Shown here in pieces: positions 49,093 to 58,178 of a stretch of DNA of 64,000 bases; position 1 is the stretch's first letter; every line of letters begins with the position of its first letter. Below the pieces are notes generated by a model. The model had not been told where the DNA came from and did not search any database. It worked only from the letters and a program-made list of their open reading frames with translations. Source of the DNA: Streptomyces sp. TBY4 (GTDB lineage Bacteria > Actinomycetota > Actinomycetes > Streptomycetales > Streptomycetaceae); contig NZ_JANAVF010000005.1 in the NCBI RefSeq assembly GCF_024213195.1, forward strand, positions 62,001 through 126,000, in the 5' to 3' direction. A program made the translations under genes and the position numbers.

Positions 49093-51966
49093 TCAGACGA
49101 CGATGTTCACCAACTTCGGCGCGCGCACGATCACCTTGCGGATCTCCGCCCCGCCCAGCGCCGCCACGACCGCCTCGTCGCCCAGCGCCAGCTGCTCCAG
49201 CTCGGCGTCCGAGATCGCCGGAGACACCTCCAGGCGGGCCTTGACCTTGCCCTTGATCTGGACGACGCACGTGACGCTCTCGTCCACGACGTACGCCGGG
49301 TCCGCGACCGGGAAGTCCTGGTGGACGACCGACTCGGCGTGGCCCAGGCGCTGCCACAGCTCCTCGGCGATGTGCGGGGCCAGCGGGGCCACCAGCAGCA
49401 CCAGCCGCTCCGCGACCGAGCGCTCCAGCGGCCGGCCCGCCTTCGTCAGGGCGTTGTTCAGCTCGGTGATCTTCGCGATGGCGGTGTTGAACCGCAGGCC
49501 GGCCATGTCGCCGCCGACCCCGTCGATCGCCTTGTGCAGCGCGCGCAGGGTGGCCTCGTCCGGCTCCGCGTCGACGACCGTCACGGCGCCCGTCTCCTCG
49601 TCCACCACGTTGCGCCACATGCGCTGCAGCAGCCGGTACTGGCCGACCACGGCACGGGTGTCCCAGGGACGCGAGACGTCCAGGGGGCCCATCGCCATCT
49701 CGTACAGGCGCAGGGTGTCCGCGCCGTACTCCTCGCAGATCTCGTCCGGCGTGACGGCGTTCTTCAGGGACTTGCCCATCTTGCCGTGCTCACGCTTGAC
49801 CGGCTGGCCCTGGTAGAAGTAGCCGCCGTCCCGCTCCTCGACCTCGGCCGCCGGGACGTACACACCGCGCGAGTCGGTGTACGCGTACGCCTGGATCATG
49901 CCCTGGTTGAACAGCTTGTGGAACGGCTCCACCGAGGAGACGTGCCCCAGGTCGAACAGCACCTTGGACCAGAAGCGCGCGTACAGCAGGTGCAGCACCG
50001 CGTGCTCGGCGCCGCCCACGTACAGGTCGACGCCGCCGTGCGGCTGGCCCTCGCGCGGGCCCATCCAGTACTGCTCGATCTCCGGGTCGACCAGGGCCGA
50101 GTCGTTGTTCGGGTCCAGGTAGCGCAGCTCGTACCAGCAGGAGCCGGCCCAGTTCGGCATGGTGTTGGTCTCGCGGCGGAAGGACCGCACCCCGCGACCG
50201 TCGCCCAGGTCCAGCTCGACGTTGACCCACGCCTGGTTGCGCGACAGCGGGGTCTCCGGCTGGGAGGCCGCGTCGTCGGGCTCGAACGTGCGCGGCGAGT
50301 AGTCCTCGACCTCCGGCAGCTCCAGCGGCAGCATCGACTCGGGCAGCGGGTGGGCCACGCCGTCCTCGTCGTAGACGATCGGGAAGGGCTCGCCCCAGTA
50401 GCGCTGGCGGCTGAACAGCCAGTCGCGCAGACGGAAGTTGACGGTCCCCTCGCCGATGCCCTCCCCGGCCAGCCAGTCGGTGATCACGGCCTTGGCCTCG
50501 ACCACGCCCAGCCCGTCCAGCGAGATGCCCTCGCCCGTGGAGTTGACGATCGTCCCGTCGTACGAGGTGAAGGCGGCCTCCCACTCCAGCGGGTCGGCGT
50601 CGCGCTCGTCCGTGGGCTGGACGACGCAGCGCATCGGCAGCTCGAAGGCGCGCGCGAACTCGAAGTCACGGCCGTCGTGCGCCGGGACGGCCATGATCGC
50701 GCCGGTGCCGTAGCCCATCAGCACGTAGTCCGCGATGAAGACCGGGACCAGGTCGCCGCTGACCGGGTTGGTCGCGTAGGCGCCGGTGAAGACGCCGGTC
50801 TTGTCCTTGGCCTCGGCCTGGCGCTCGACGTCCGACTTCGCGGCGGCCTGCTTGCGGTACGAGTCCACGGCCTCGGCGGGGGTGGCGTTGCCGCCGGTCC
50901 ACAGCTGGTGGGTGCCCTCGGGCCACTCCGCCGGGACGATCTTCGAGACCAGGTCGTGCTCGGGGGCCAGCACCATGTAGGTGGCGCCGAACAGCGTGTC
51001 GGGGCGGGTGGTGAAGACGGTGATGGCATCGCCGTCGCCGACCGCGAAGTCCACGCGGGCGCCCTCGCTGCGGCCGATCCAGTTGCGCTGCTGCAGCTTG
51101 ATGGCCTCGGGCCAGTCCAGCGCGTCCAGGTCGTCGATCAGGCGGTCGGCGTAGGCCGTGATCCGCATGTTCCACTGGCTCAGCCTGGACTTGAAGACGG
51201 GGAAGTTGCCGCGCTCGGACCGGCCGTCGGCGGTGACTTCCTCGTTGGCCAGTACGGTGCCCAGCCCGGGGCACCAGTTGACGGGCGCGTCCGAGGCGTA
51301 CGCCAGCCGGTGCCCGTTCAGGACGTCGGCCCGCTCGGCGGCGCTCAGCGCGGCCCAGGAGCCGCCGCCGGGCAGCTCACGGGAGCCGTCCTCGAAGGCG
51401 GCGACCAGCTCGGCGATGGGGCGGGCCTTGGCGGCGTCCGCGTCGTACCAGGAGTTGTAGATCTGCAGGAAGATCCACTGGGTCCACTTGTAGTAGTCCG
51501 GGTCGATCGTCGCGAAGGAGCGGCGCTTGTCGTGGCCCAGACCCAGCCGGCGCAGCTGGACCTTCATGTTCTCGATGTTCGCCTCGGTCGACACGCGCGG
51601 GTGCGTGCCGGTCTGCACGGCGTACTGCTCGGCCGGCAGGCCGAAGGCGTCGAAGCCCAGGGTGTGCAGGACGTTGTGGCCGGTCATCCGCTGGTGACGG
51701 GCGAAGACGTCGGTGGCGATGTAGCCGAGCGGGTGCCCGACGTGCAGGCCCGCGCCCGAGGGGTACGGGAACATGTCCATGATGAACTTCTTGGGGCGCG
51801 CCACGACCGAGGCGTCGCCGGCCAGGTCACCGGTCGGGTTCGGGGCCTCGTAGGTGCCCTGCGCGTCCCATACGTCCTGCCAGCGTGCCTCGATGTCGGC
51901 GGCCATGGCAGCCGTGTAACGGTGCGCCTCGGCCGCCTCGGGGGCCGGGGTGTTCGTCTCGCTCAT
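49093..51966 (-). CDS. leuS: Leucyl-tRNA synthetase
   Basis: Charges tRNA-Leu. 957 aa, class I. The HIGH motif is HVGH (75-78) in [16 protein letters not shown]; the KMSKS loop reads GKMGKSLKN, with Gly for Ser at the third position. The CP1 editing domain (about 230-430, with [21 protein letters not shown] and the [12 protein letters not shown] segment) is present. ATG at 51966. The 150-nt leader carries a leucine-rich peptide and an intrinsic terminator, so the gene is probably controlled by attenuation when charged tRNA-Leu is scarce. Confidence 0.97.
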   Translation of the reverse strand: MSETNTPAPEAAEAHRYTAAMAADIEARWQDVWDAQGTYEAPNPTGDLAGDASVVARPKKFIMDMFPYPSGAGLHVGHPLGYIATDVFARHQRMTGHNVLHTLGFDAFGLPAEQYAVQTGTHPRVSTEANIENMKVQLRRLGLGHDKRRSFATIDPDYYKWTQWIFLQIYNSWYDADAAKARPIAELVAAFEDGSRELPGGGSWAALSAAERADVLNGHRLAYASDAPVNWCPGLGTVLANEEVTADGRSERGNFPVFKSRLSQWNMRITAYADRLIDDLDALDWPEAIKLQQRNWIGRSEGARVDFAVGDGDAITVFTTRPDTLFGATYMVLAPEHDLVSKIVPAEWPEGTHQLWTGGNATPAEAVDSYRKQAAAKSDVERQAEAKDKTGVFTGAYATNPVSGDLVPVFIADYVLMGYGTGAIMAVPAHDGRDFEFARAFELPMRCVVQPTDERDADPLEWEAAFTSYDGTIVNSTGEGISLDGLGVVEAKAVITDWLAGEGIGEGTVNFRLRDWLFSRQRYWGEPFPIVYDEDGVAHPLPESMLPLELPEVEDYSPRTFEPDDAASQPETPLSRNQAWVNVELDLGDGRGVRSFRRETNTMPNWAGSCWYELRYLDPNNDSALVDPEIEQYWMGPREGQPHGGVDLYVGGAEHAVLHLLYARFWSKVLFDLGHVSSVEPFHKLFNQGMIQAYAYTDSRGVYVPAAEVEERDGGYFYQGQPVKREHGKMGKSLKNAVTPDEICEEYGADTLRLYEMAMGPLDVSRPWDTRAVVGQYRLLQRMWRNVVDEETGAVTVVDAEPDEATLRALHKAIDGVGGDMAGLRFNTAIAKITELNNALTKAGRPLERSVAERLVLLVAPLAPHIAEELWQRLGHAESVVHQDFPVADPAYVVDESVTCVVQIKGKVKARLEVSPAISDAELEQLALGDEAVVAALGGAEIRKVIVRAPKLVNIVV

Positions 51967-52015
51967 GATTTCTGAAGCTCCATCGATCGTCTCTGCCGTC
52001 TCTGCTGCCCAAACG

Positions 52016-52039
52016 AAAAAACCCCTCGCACAGGAGGGG
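52016..52039 (-). terminator. Intrinsic terminator in the leuS leader (attenuator)
   Basis: On the minus strand CCCCTC (52034-52039) pairs with GAGGGG (52022-52027) around a 6-nt loop, followed by six U (52016-52021). It lies between the leader peptide and leuS; a U-run like this is rare in this genome, so it is probably a regulated stop. Confidence 0.8.
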
Positions 52040-52080
52040 GCGCCGCGCCGGGGCCGACCGCTTCGTGGGGTCGGGACTGT

Positions 52081-52119
52081 TCAGCGCGGCTCGGTAAGCA
52101 GAAGGCGTACGGCACGCAT
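52081..52119 (-). CDS. leuS leader peptide (12 aa)
   Basis: Frame MRAVRLLLTEPR then TGA, with three consecutive leucine codons (CTT CTG CTT at 52096-52104). It ends 41 nt before the terminator hairpin. TACCCT (52126-52131) lies 6 nt before the ATG, so the transcript should begin at the peptide's own start codon. A second stem (about 52054-52077) between the peptide and terminator could act as the alternative pairing partner. Confidence 0.78.
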   Translation of the reverse strand: MRAVRLLLTEPR

Positions 52120-52125
52120 GGCGTC

Positions 52126-52131
52126 AGGGTA
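52126..52131 (-). promoter_or_regulatory. -10 element of the leuS leader transcript
   Basis: TACCCT on the minus strand, 6 nt before the leader-peptide ATG; leaderless architecture. Confidence 0.6.
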
Positions 52132-52210
52132 CCGCAGCGGCCCCCAGGGGTGCTCTGCCCTTCCGGCCGGCGGACGCGGCGTCCGCGACGGACACGGCGT
52201 CCGCACAACG

Positions 52211-52244
52211 AGAAGCGGGCCACCGTTTCCGGTGGCCCGCTTCT
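52211..52244 (-). terminator. Hairpin terminator after tRNA-Ala copy 1
   Basis: Perfect 14-bp arms (52211-52224 and 52231-52244) with a 6-nt loop, 7 nt beyond the tRNA 3' end. Confidence 0.85.
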
Positions 52245-52250
52245 TCACTG

Positions 52251-52323
52251 TGGAGCTATGGAGAATTGAACTCCAGACCTCCTGCATGCCATGCAGGCGC
52301 TCTACCAACTGAGCTATAGCCCC
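52251..52323 (-). tRNA. tRNA-Ala (anticodon GGC), copy 1
   Basis: 73-nt cloverleaf on the minus strand, starting GGGGCTATAGCTCAG and ending GTTCAATTCTCCATAGCTCCA. The anticodon stem CCTGC/GCAGG encloses loop ATGGCAT, so the anticodon is GGC (decodes GCC/GCU). CCA is not encoded. Identical in sequence to the copy at 52825. Confidence 0.95.
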
Positions 52324-52454
52324 TTGTCTTGCCTGCCGCTTCCTGGCCCGTTTCCGGTTCCCCTTGGCGACGTCCCAAACATTACACGGTGATGGCCCTG
52401 GTCCAAAAATCGGTTTCCACGAGCCCCGGATCATGTCCGTTTCGTGGCGATTCG

Positions 52455-52688
52455 TCACGCACGGGCGAACTGGTAGAACCGCTTCAGCGTGCAGTGCTCG
52501 TCGAGCAGCCGCCCGTAGATCGGCTCGCCCTCCAGCTCGCGGTACGTCTCGATCGGGTCGCCTTTTATGACCAGCGCCCGCGCGCACTCCTCGCACCAGT
52601 ACTGGTAGTCGGGGTTGACCGGCTCCATGTCCCGCACGATCGGCGTGCCGTTGTTGCACCAGTCGCACCGCCGCCGGTGTGCACCCAT
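52455..52688 (-). CDS. Small zinc-ribbon-like protein (77 aa), unknown function
   Basis: Two CxxC pairs, CDWC (8/11) and CEEC (32/35), suggest a zinc ribbon; the rest (GDPIETYRELEGEPIYGRLLDEHCTLKRFYQFARA) is a charged helical tail. I recall related small proteins in Streptomyces at this position between tRNA-Ala genes. ATG at 52688, no strong ribosome site. It lies between the two tRNA-Ala copies on the same strand. Confidence 0.75.
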   Translation of the reverse strand: MGAHRRRCDWCNNGTPIVRDMEPVNPDYQYWCEECARALVIKGDPIETYRELEGEPIYGRLLDEHCTLKRFYQFARA

Positions 52689-52787
52689 CCGTCAGCGACT
52701 CCCTCCCGCGTCGGGCCGTCGTCGTCCCCCTCCGGCCGTCCGATTCTGCCATGCCGGTGCCCGCTCGGGCAGGTGTGGACAAAAGCA

Positions 52788-52819
52788 AAGATCCCGCCCC
52801 CTGTTGGGGACGGGATCTT
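52788..52819 (-). terminator. Hairpin terminator after tRNA-Ala copy 2
   Basis: AAGATCCCG-CCCC (52788-52800) pairs with GGGG-A-CGGGATCTT (52806-52819), followed on the minus strand by TTTGCTTTT. Confidence 0.85.
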
Positions 52820-52824
52820 GATTG

Positions 52825-52897
52825 TGGAGCTATGGAGAATTGAACTCCAGACCTCCTGCATGCCATGCAGGCGCTCTACCAACTGAGCTATAGCCCC
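52825..52897 (-). tRNA. tRNA-Ala (anticodon GGC), copy 2
   Basis: Identical 73-nt gene, 574 nt upstream of copy 1. Same anticodon loop ATGGCAT. It has its own terminator downstream. Confidence 0.95.
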
Positions 52898-53020
52898 GCT
52901 CTCCGCGACGCTCCCCCCGTTTCCGGTGTTCTGCGCTGCGAACAAGAAGAACTCTAGCCTGTGACCAGCCGGAAAGTGAAATCCGGGTGGGAGCCGCTCC
53001 GAGATGGGCTCCGAGGGGGC

Positions 53021-53692
53021 TCAGTCGTCGTCGCCGAGCACCGGCTCGGGCAGCGTGCCGGCGTTGTGTTCCATCAGCCGCCAGCCGCGCGCGCCCTCGC
53101 CCAGCACGGACCAGCAGCAGTTGGAGAGCCCGCCCAGACCCTCCCAGTAGTACGAGTCCAGGCCCAGCAGGCGCCCGATCGTCGTACGGATGGTGCCGCC
53201 GTGGCTGACCACCACGAGCGTGCCGCCGGAGGGCAGCCGGTCGGCGTGCTCCAGCACCACCGGCGCGGCCCGGTCGGCGACCTCGGTCTCCAGCTCGCCG
53301 CCACCGCGGCGGACCGGCTCGCCGCGCTTCCACGCCGCGTACTGCTCGCCGTACTTGTCGAGGATCTCGTCGTGCGTGAGGCCCTGCCATTCGCCGGCGT
53401 ACGTCTCGCGCAGCGCCTCGTCGTGCGTGACCGCCAGCCCGGTGACGGACGCCAGCTCGGCGGCCGTGGCAGCGGCGCGCCGCAGGTCCGAGGCGACGAT
53501 CGCGTCGGGCTTCAGCGAGGCGAGCAGCCGGGCCGCACGGCGCGCCTGCGCCACGCCGGCCTCGGTCAGCTCGATGTCCGTGGAGCCCTGGAACCGGCGC
53601 TCCAGGTTCCACGAGGTCTGGCCGTGCCGCCACAGGACGATCTTGCGGCCGGTCCTGCCGGTCGTGGTCGTGCCGTCGTTGGTCGTGCTCAG
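53021..53692 (-). CDS. Histidine phosphatase (GpgP/PGM-like), probable CTG start
   Basis: 223 aa if started at CTG 53692. The catalytic RHG motif (IVLWRHGQTSWN, about residues 20-30) and the second histidine (VVSHGGTIR) mark a histidine phosphatase. Next to rsfS and nadD, as here, the mycobacterial homologue is GpgP, glucosyl-3-phosphoglycerate phosphatase. No ATG, GTG or TTG lies upstream of RHG in this frame; the first standard start is a GTG at 53554, which would lose the catalytic histidine. A CTG overlaps the rsfS stop (CTGA), where relatives have ATGA, so I use it. Confidence 0.82.
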   Translation of the reverse strand: MSTTNDGTTTTGRTGRKIVLWRHGQTSWNLERRFQGSTDIELTEAGVAQARRAARLLASLKPDAIVASDLRRAAATAAELASVTGLAVTHDEALRETYAGEWQGLTHDEILDKYGEQYAAWKRGEPVRRGGGELETEVADRAAPVVLEHADRLPSGGTLVVVSHGGTIRTTIGRLLGLDSYYWEGLGGLSNCCWSVLGEGARGWRLMEHNAGTLPEPVLGDDD

Positions 53693-54135
53693 AACAGATC
53701 ACCGTCCAGTTCGTCGTCGCCCTGCGCGGCGCGCAGCGCGGCGTGCTCCTCGGCCTTGCCCTTGGTGAGCTTGGCGTCCTCGGGGAGGTCGATCTCGGGG
53801 CAGTCCTTCCACAGGCGCTCCAGCGCGTAGAAGACGCGCTCCTCGCTGTGCTGCACGTGGACGACGATGTCGATGTAGTCGAGCAGGATCCAGCGGGCGT
53901 CGCGGTCGCCCTCGCGGCGCACCGGCTTGGCGCCCAGCTCCTTCAGGAGCTTCTCCTCGATCTCGTCGACGATCGACTTGACCTGGCGGTCGTTGGGGGC
54001 CGAGGCGAGCAGGAAGGCGTCGGTGATCGACAGCACGTCGCTGACGTCGTACGCGATGATGTCGTGCGCGAGCCGGTCGGCCGCGGCCTGGGCGGCGGCG
54101 GTGATGAGCTCGATGGAGCGGTCCGTGGCGGTCAC
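53689..54135 (-). CDS. rsfS: Ribosomal silencing factor RsfS
   Basis: Binds ribosomal protein L14 and keeps subunits apart when nutrients are low. 148 aa. IIAYDVSDVLSITDAFLLASAPNDRQVKSIVDEIEEKLL and GDRDARWILLDYIDIVVHVQHSEERVFYALERLW are the Iojap/RsfS signature. GTG start at 54135. Its stop overlaps the phosphatase start by 4 nt. Confidence 0.95.
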   Translation of the reverse strand: MTATDRSIELITAAAQAAADRLAHDIIAYDVSDVLSITDAFLLASAPNDRQVKSIVDEIEEKLLKELGAKPVRREGDRDARWILLDYIDIVVHVQHSEERVFYALERLWKDCPEIDLPEDAKLTKGKAEEHAALRAAQGDDELDGDLF

Positions 54136-54219
54136 TGGCCATGCTTTCGGGTTGGCGGGCAGATCCTTACAAGGGTCTCATGTACCGCCGATGCCGCCCG
54201 CGCGCAGCGTGCCGCGCGG

Positions 54220-54250
54220 CTGCGGCCGCACCCGACGGGCGCGGCCGCAG
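54220..54250 (-). terminator. Hairpin terminator after the LCP gene
   Basis: CTGCGGCCGC (54220-54229) and GCGGCCGCAG (54241-54250), 11-nt loop, 15 nt beyond the stop. Confidence 0.75.
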
Positions 54251-54265
54251 TAGGCCCCCGAGGCC

Positions 54266-56017
54266 TCAGGACGCCTTGTAATCCTTGCCCAGGGTCACCA
54301 CGACGTCCGCGTTCACCGCGTTCTCGGCCTTCTTCACGGCCGTCTCGGGCAGTCCCAGGGTCTTCGCCACTTCGAGCGCCTTGTCCCGCTGCGCGTCGTC
54401 CTGGTACGTGATCTGCGACGCGGGGGCGGTCTTGTCGGCCTTGCCGCCGTCCACCAGGGTGTAGCCGCCGTTGAGCAGGGCCGCCTTCGCCGCCGTGTTC
54501 GTCTTGTCGTCGCCGGTCGCGTCCTTCAGGCCGACCCGGGGCAGGGCTCCGGGCTGGGCCTCCGTGACGGCGCCGCCGAGGACCTCCTTGACCACCTTGG
54601 TGTTGGCCTCGTCCGTGAGTCCGCCGTCCGGCTTCACCCCGAGCACGTCGGTGCGGTACGCGCCCACCTTGGCGTGCTCGCCGAGCTTGGACAGCAGCGC
54701 GCCGAGCGTCTGCGCGTTCAGCGCCGGGTCCAGGATCTGCCCGGTGGTCTCCACGGTCATCGCCGCCGACTTCGGGTCGCCGGGCACCTTGCGCAGCAGG
54801 CCCAGCAGGACCCGGCCGAAGCGGTCCAGCTGCTTGGCCTCCGGCTCGCCCTGCGCCTGGTACGTGGCGTACGCGACGGCCATGGCACCGCTGAGGCTCT
54901 GCTTCGCGCCCTGGCCGACGGCGGGCGCCTTCGCCGCGTCGTCCGCCGGGACGGCCACGTCGGTGTCGATCTCGATGCCGCCGACCAGCTCCACGAAGTT
55001 TTCCAGGAAGGGGGTGTCCAGCCGCCAGGTGCCGCCGATGCGGGTGCCGAAGACCGAGTCGAGGGATTCCCGTACGCCCAGACCTCCGTCCTGGACGGCC
55101 TTGCCCAGGGCGGAGGTGGTGCCGTCGTCCCTGGTGACGTTCAGCGTGTTGGGCACCAGGACGGTGGCGCCCTGCTTCGTGGTCACGTTGTCGACGAGCA
55201 GCGCCGTGGAGGTGCCGCCCTTCTTGGTGTTGTGCAGGTGCACGACGATCATGTCGCGCTTCTGCGGGCCGGTGGCGGACGCGCCGTTCGACGCCTTGCC
55301 GGGGCCCTCCAGGAAGGGCAGTTTGCCCGCGTACCAGAGGTAGCCGAGGCCAGCGACGACGAAGACGGCCAGCACGACGATCAGTGCCACCACGCGGTTG
55401 CGGCCGCGCCGGCGGGCCTCTTCGCGGCGCTCGGTGCGGCTCTCGGTGAAGGCGAGCCAGTCGATGACGTCCTCGGAGTCCTCGTCCGGCTGGTCGATGA
55501 AGGAGAACTGCTCGGTGCGGTACGAAGGCCCCCCCGAGCCCTGCCCCTCCCCCTGTCCCTGCGCGCCCGGCCCGTCGGCCCGGCGGGGCTCCGGGACCTG
55601 GGCGGCGGCGGGACGGAACGCCGGCTCGGGCGCGGGGGCCCGCGGCGGCGCCTGCGCCGGGGCCTCGGCGGCGGCCTGCTGCGGGATCCACTGCTGGGTG
55701 GCCTGGGTGTCGTACTGCTGCCCGGCCTGGGTCTCGTACCCGTACTGGGGGGCTTGCGGGGCCTGGGGGTAATGCTGCTGGGGCTGCTGCGGGTAGTACT
55801 GCGGGGCCTGCGGCTGCTGGGGCTGCTGTCCGCCGTACCCCTGGTAGTCGTAGCCGTAGCCCTGCTCGTACTGCTGCTGCTCGTAGGGGGGCGCCGGGTC
55901 GGCGGCGGCGGGCTGCGCGGGCACCTGGCCGTACACCGGCCGCCCGTAGACGTCGTAGCCGACGAGCTGCTGCTCCTGGCCGGCATACGGGTCGTACGGC
56001 TCGTGTCGGTCGTTCAC
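54266..56017 (-). CDS. LCP-family (LytR-CpsA-Psr) protein with LytR_C domain
   Basis: 583 aa. Residues 1-about 165 are cytoplasmic and rich in Gln, Tyr, Pro and Ala, with repeated YPQQPQ/APQYG units; a membrane helix follows at about 208-228. The outer part has an LCP-like domain (about 250-400, KRDMIVVHLHN then VLVPNTLNV, LVGGIEIDTDV) that is divergent: the usual RSD and PRD signatures are altered to KRD and PNT. A LytR_C domain ends the protein. LCP enzymes attach polymers to peptidoglycan. GTG at 56017, GGAGAGAGGGG upstream; nadD stop is 24 nt upstream. Confidence 0.85.
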   Translation of the reverse strand: MNDRHEPYDPYAGQEQQLVGYDVYGRPVYGQVPAQPAAADPAPPYEQQQYEQGYGYDYQGYGGQQPQQPQAPQYYPQQPQQHYPQAPQAPQYGYETQAGQQYDTQATQQWIPQQAAAEAPAQAPPRAPAPEPAFRPAAAQVPEPRRADGPGAQGQGEGQGSGGPSYRTEQFSFIDQPDEDSEDVIDWLAFTESRTERREEARRRGRNRVVALIVVLAVFVVAGLGYLWYAGKLPFLEGPGKASNGASATGPQKRDMIVVHLHNTKKGGTSTALLVDNVTTKQGATVLVPNTLNVTRDDGTTSALGKAVQDGGLGVRESLDSVFGTRIGGTWRLDTPFLENFVELVGGIEIDTDVAVPADDAAKAPAVGQGAKQSLSGAMAVAYATYQAQGEPEAKQLDRFGRVLLGLLRKVPGDPKSAAMTVETTGQILDPALNAQTLGALLSKLGEHAKVGAYRTDVLGVKPDGGLTDEANTKVVKEVLGGAVTEAQPGALPRVGLKDATGDDKTNTAAKAALLNGGYTLVDGGKADKTAPASQITYQDDAQRDKALEVAKTLGLPETAVKKAENAVNADVVVTLGKDYKAS

Positions 56018-56041
56018 CGCGGGGCCCCTCTCTCCGGAAGC

Positions 56042-56659
56042 TCAGGCTCCCCGGTACAGCTCACGCTTGTCGATGTAGCGGACCACGCCGTCGGGCACGA
56101 GGTACCAGACAGGATCCCCCTTGGCCACGCGGGCACGACAGTCCGTGGACGAAATGGCCAGCGCCGGGACCTCGACGAGGGAGACGCCTCCCTCGGGCAG
56201 GCCGTCGTCGGTGAGCACGTGGCCCGGCCGGGTGACGCCGATGAAGTGCGCGAGGGCGAAGAGCTCCTCGGCGTTGCGCCAGGTCAGGATCTGCGCGAGG
56301 GCGTCGGCGCCGGTGATGAAGAAGAGGTCGGCGTCGTCGTTGAGGGCGCTCAGGTCCCTCAGGGTATCGATCGTGTAAGTCGGGCCGCCGCGGTCGATGT
56401 CGATGCGGCTCACCGAGAACTGCGGGTTCGAGGCGGTCGCGATGACCGTCATCAGATACCGGTCCTCGGCGGACGACACGGCCCGCTGCGACTTCTGCCA
56501 CGGTTCGCCGGTCGGTACGAACATCACCTCGTCGAGGTGGAACAGCGCGGCCACCTCACTGGCGGCCACGAGGTGTCCGTGGTGGATCGGGTCGAATGTC
56601 CCGCCCATCACGCCGAGCCTGCGCTTGACCGGGCCGGTCGGCATTTCCTGCTCTCCCAT
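56042..56659 (-). CDS. nadD: Nicotinate-nucleotide adenylyltransferase
   Basis: Makes deamido-NAD from nicotinate mononucleotide and ATP. 205 aa. [12 protein letters not shown] (19-30) is the nucleotidyl-transferase HxGH-type motif and ISSTDCR near residue 175 is the second ATP-binding motif. ATG at 56659 used; an inner ATG at 56644 with GGGAG 8 nt upstream is a good alternative. First gene of nadD-LCP-rsfS-phosphatase. Confidence 0.94.
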   Translation of the reverse strand: MGEQEMPTGPVKRRLGVMGGTFDPIHHGHLVAASEVAALFHLDEVMFVPTGEPWQKSQRAVSSAEDRYLMTVIATASNPQFSVSRIDIDRGGPTYTIDTLRDLSALNDDADLFFITGADALAQILTWRNAEELFALAHFIGVTRPGHVLTDDGLPEGGVSLVEVPALAISSTDCRARVAKGDPVWYLVPDGVVRYIDKRELYRGA

Positions 56660-56756
56660 GAGCGCAGAGCCTACTGGCCCGGTGACGCGGCAGGGACCCG
56701 CCTGCGGACGCGTACGCCGCGTACTCGTCGTACCCGGCGTCCCGGCCGTCGGGGGT

Positions 56757-56924
56757 TCAGCGGTCCCGGTTCAGGCGCGTGGTGACCCACAGCATCAGCA
56801 TGAGGATGACGAAAGCGGCGCCACCGGTCAGGTACGGGTTCAGGCTGTCGTGGTTGCCGCCGTGCTTCTCGGCCTCCTCCGAGGCGAGGACGACCAGGTT
56901 GTGGGCGGTGGAGGCGAGGCTCAT
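56757..56924 (-). CDS. Small membrane protein (55 aa), unknown function
   Basis: [17 protein letters not shown] leads into a charged turn ([17 protein letters not shown]) and one membrane helix ([16 protein letters not shown]), ending NRDR. The layout, one helix with a short basic tail, is that of a genuine small membrane protein. ATG at 56924 with AGGT upstream. Located between nadD and the M48 gene. Confidence 0.7.
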   Translation of the reverse strand: MSLASTAHNLVVLASEEAEKHGGNHDSLNPYLTGGAAFVILMLMLWVTTRLNRDR

Positions 56925-57065
56925 CAGGCAGGTACCTATCGAGTCGGGGAGCGGGCGGAGACTTCGCTCACATCGTATGCGGGGGCCTGGGGCACGCTCA
57001 CGCCGACTCAGGCGTTGGAGAGGATAGACGGGCGGGCGGCCGCACACATCCACGGGGAGGGCGCT

Positions 57066-58178
57066 ATGACAGGGACGGGATTCGAGAAGGCACCGGCACG
57101 GGACCGCAAGAGGTTCCCCGGTATTTCCTCACGGGCGTACGAGCATCCGGCGGACCGGTCCGCGCTCGTGGCCCTGCGCAAACTGACCGGCTTCGACACG
57201 GTCTTCAAGGCCCTGAGCGGGCTGCTCCCGGAGCGCAGCCTGCGGCTGCTCTTCCTCTCGGACTCCGTCCGGGTGGGCGAGACGCAGTTCCCGCACCTGC
57301 ACGCGATGCTGCTGGACGCCTGCTACATCCTGGACCTGGAAAAGGTCCCGCAGATGTACGTGCAGCAGGACCCGAAGCCCAATGCCATGTGCATCGGGCT
57401 GGACGAGCCGATCATCGTCGTCACCACGGGCCTCGTCGAGCTGCTCGACGAGGAGGAGATGCGGGCGGTGGTGGGCCACGAGGTGGGCCACGCCCTGTCG
57501 GGGCACTCCGTGTACCGCACGATCCTGCTGTTCCTGACGAACCTGGCGCTCAAGGTCTCGTGGATCCCGCTGGGCAATGTGGCGATCATGGGGATCGTGA
57601 CGGCGCTGCGCGAGTGGTTCCGCAAGTCGGAGCTGTCGGCGGACCGGGCGGGACTGCTGGTGGGACAGGACGTGCACGCCTCGATGCGCGGCCTGATGAA
57701 GCTCGCGGGCGGCAACCACCTCCACGAGATGAATGTCGACGCGTTCCTCGCCCAGGCCGAGGAGTACGAGCAGGGGGGCGATCTGCGCGACTCCGTACTG
57801 AAGATCCTCAACATGCTGCCCCGCACGCACCCCTTCACCACGGTGCGGGCGGCCGAGCTGAAGAAGTGGTCCCAGAGCCGGGACCACCAGCGGATCATGG
57901 ACGGCCACTACCCGCGGCGCGAGGAGGACAAGGACACCTCGGTGACCGACTCCTTCCGGCAGTCGGCCGCGCACTACGCCGACTCGGTGCGCACGAGCAA
58001 GGACCCGCTGATGAAGCTGGTCGGCGACATCGCGGGCGGTACGGCGGACCTGGGCGGCAAACTGCGGGACCGGTTCACGGGCGCGGGGTCGGGTACCGGG
58101 TCGGGCACGGGCGGAGCCCCGGGCACCGGCGGCAGCAGCGAGGACGGCGGAAAGGGCGGAGCTACGGAGCAGGGCTGA
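57066..58178 (+). CDS. M48-family zinc metallopeptidase
   Basis: 370 aa. HEVGH (H138, E139, H142) is the zinc motif; the third ligand is the glutamate in KSELSADRAGLL. Two hydrophobic segments near 150-185 suggest membrane association. The C-terminal 90 residues are hydrophilic and end in a Gly/Ser/Thr-rich tail. Related to HtpX/Ste24-type proteases; role likely membrane-protein quality control. ATG at 57066 with GGGGAGGG upstream. Its last 17 nt overlap the convergent gene. Confidence 0.88.
   Translation: MTGTGFEKAPARDRKRFPGISSRAYEHPADRSALVALRKLTGFDTVFKALSGLLPERSLRLLFLSDSVRVGETQFPHLHAMLLDACYILDLEKVPQMYVQQDPKPNAMCIGLDEPIIVVTTGLVELLDEEEMRAVVGHEVGHALSGHSVYRTILLFLTNLALKVSWIPLGNVAIMGIVTALREWFRKSELSADRAGLLVGQDVHASMRGLMKLAGGNHLHEMNVDAFLAQAEEYEQGGDLRDSVLKILNMLPRTHPFTTVRAAELKKWSQSRDHQRIMDGHYPRREEDKDTSVTDSFRQSAAHYADSVRTSKDPLMKLVGDIAGGTADLGGKLRDRFTGAGSGTGSGTGGAPGTGGSSEDGGKGGATEQG

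Noticed and set aside
51967..52131. T-box riboswitch for leuS
   Set aside because: No T-box consensus or specifier-loop stem; the leader peptide and terminator explain the region better.
55381..55986. Ser/Arg/Pro-rich frame in the LCP gene region
   Set aside because: Off-frame translation of the Gln/Tyr/Pro-rich N-terminal repeats of the LCP protein.
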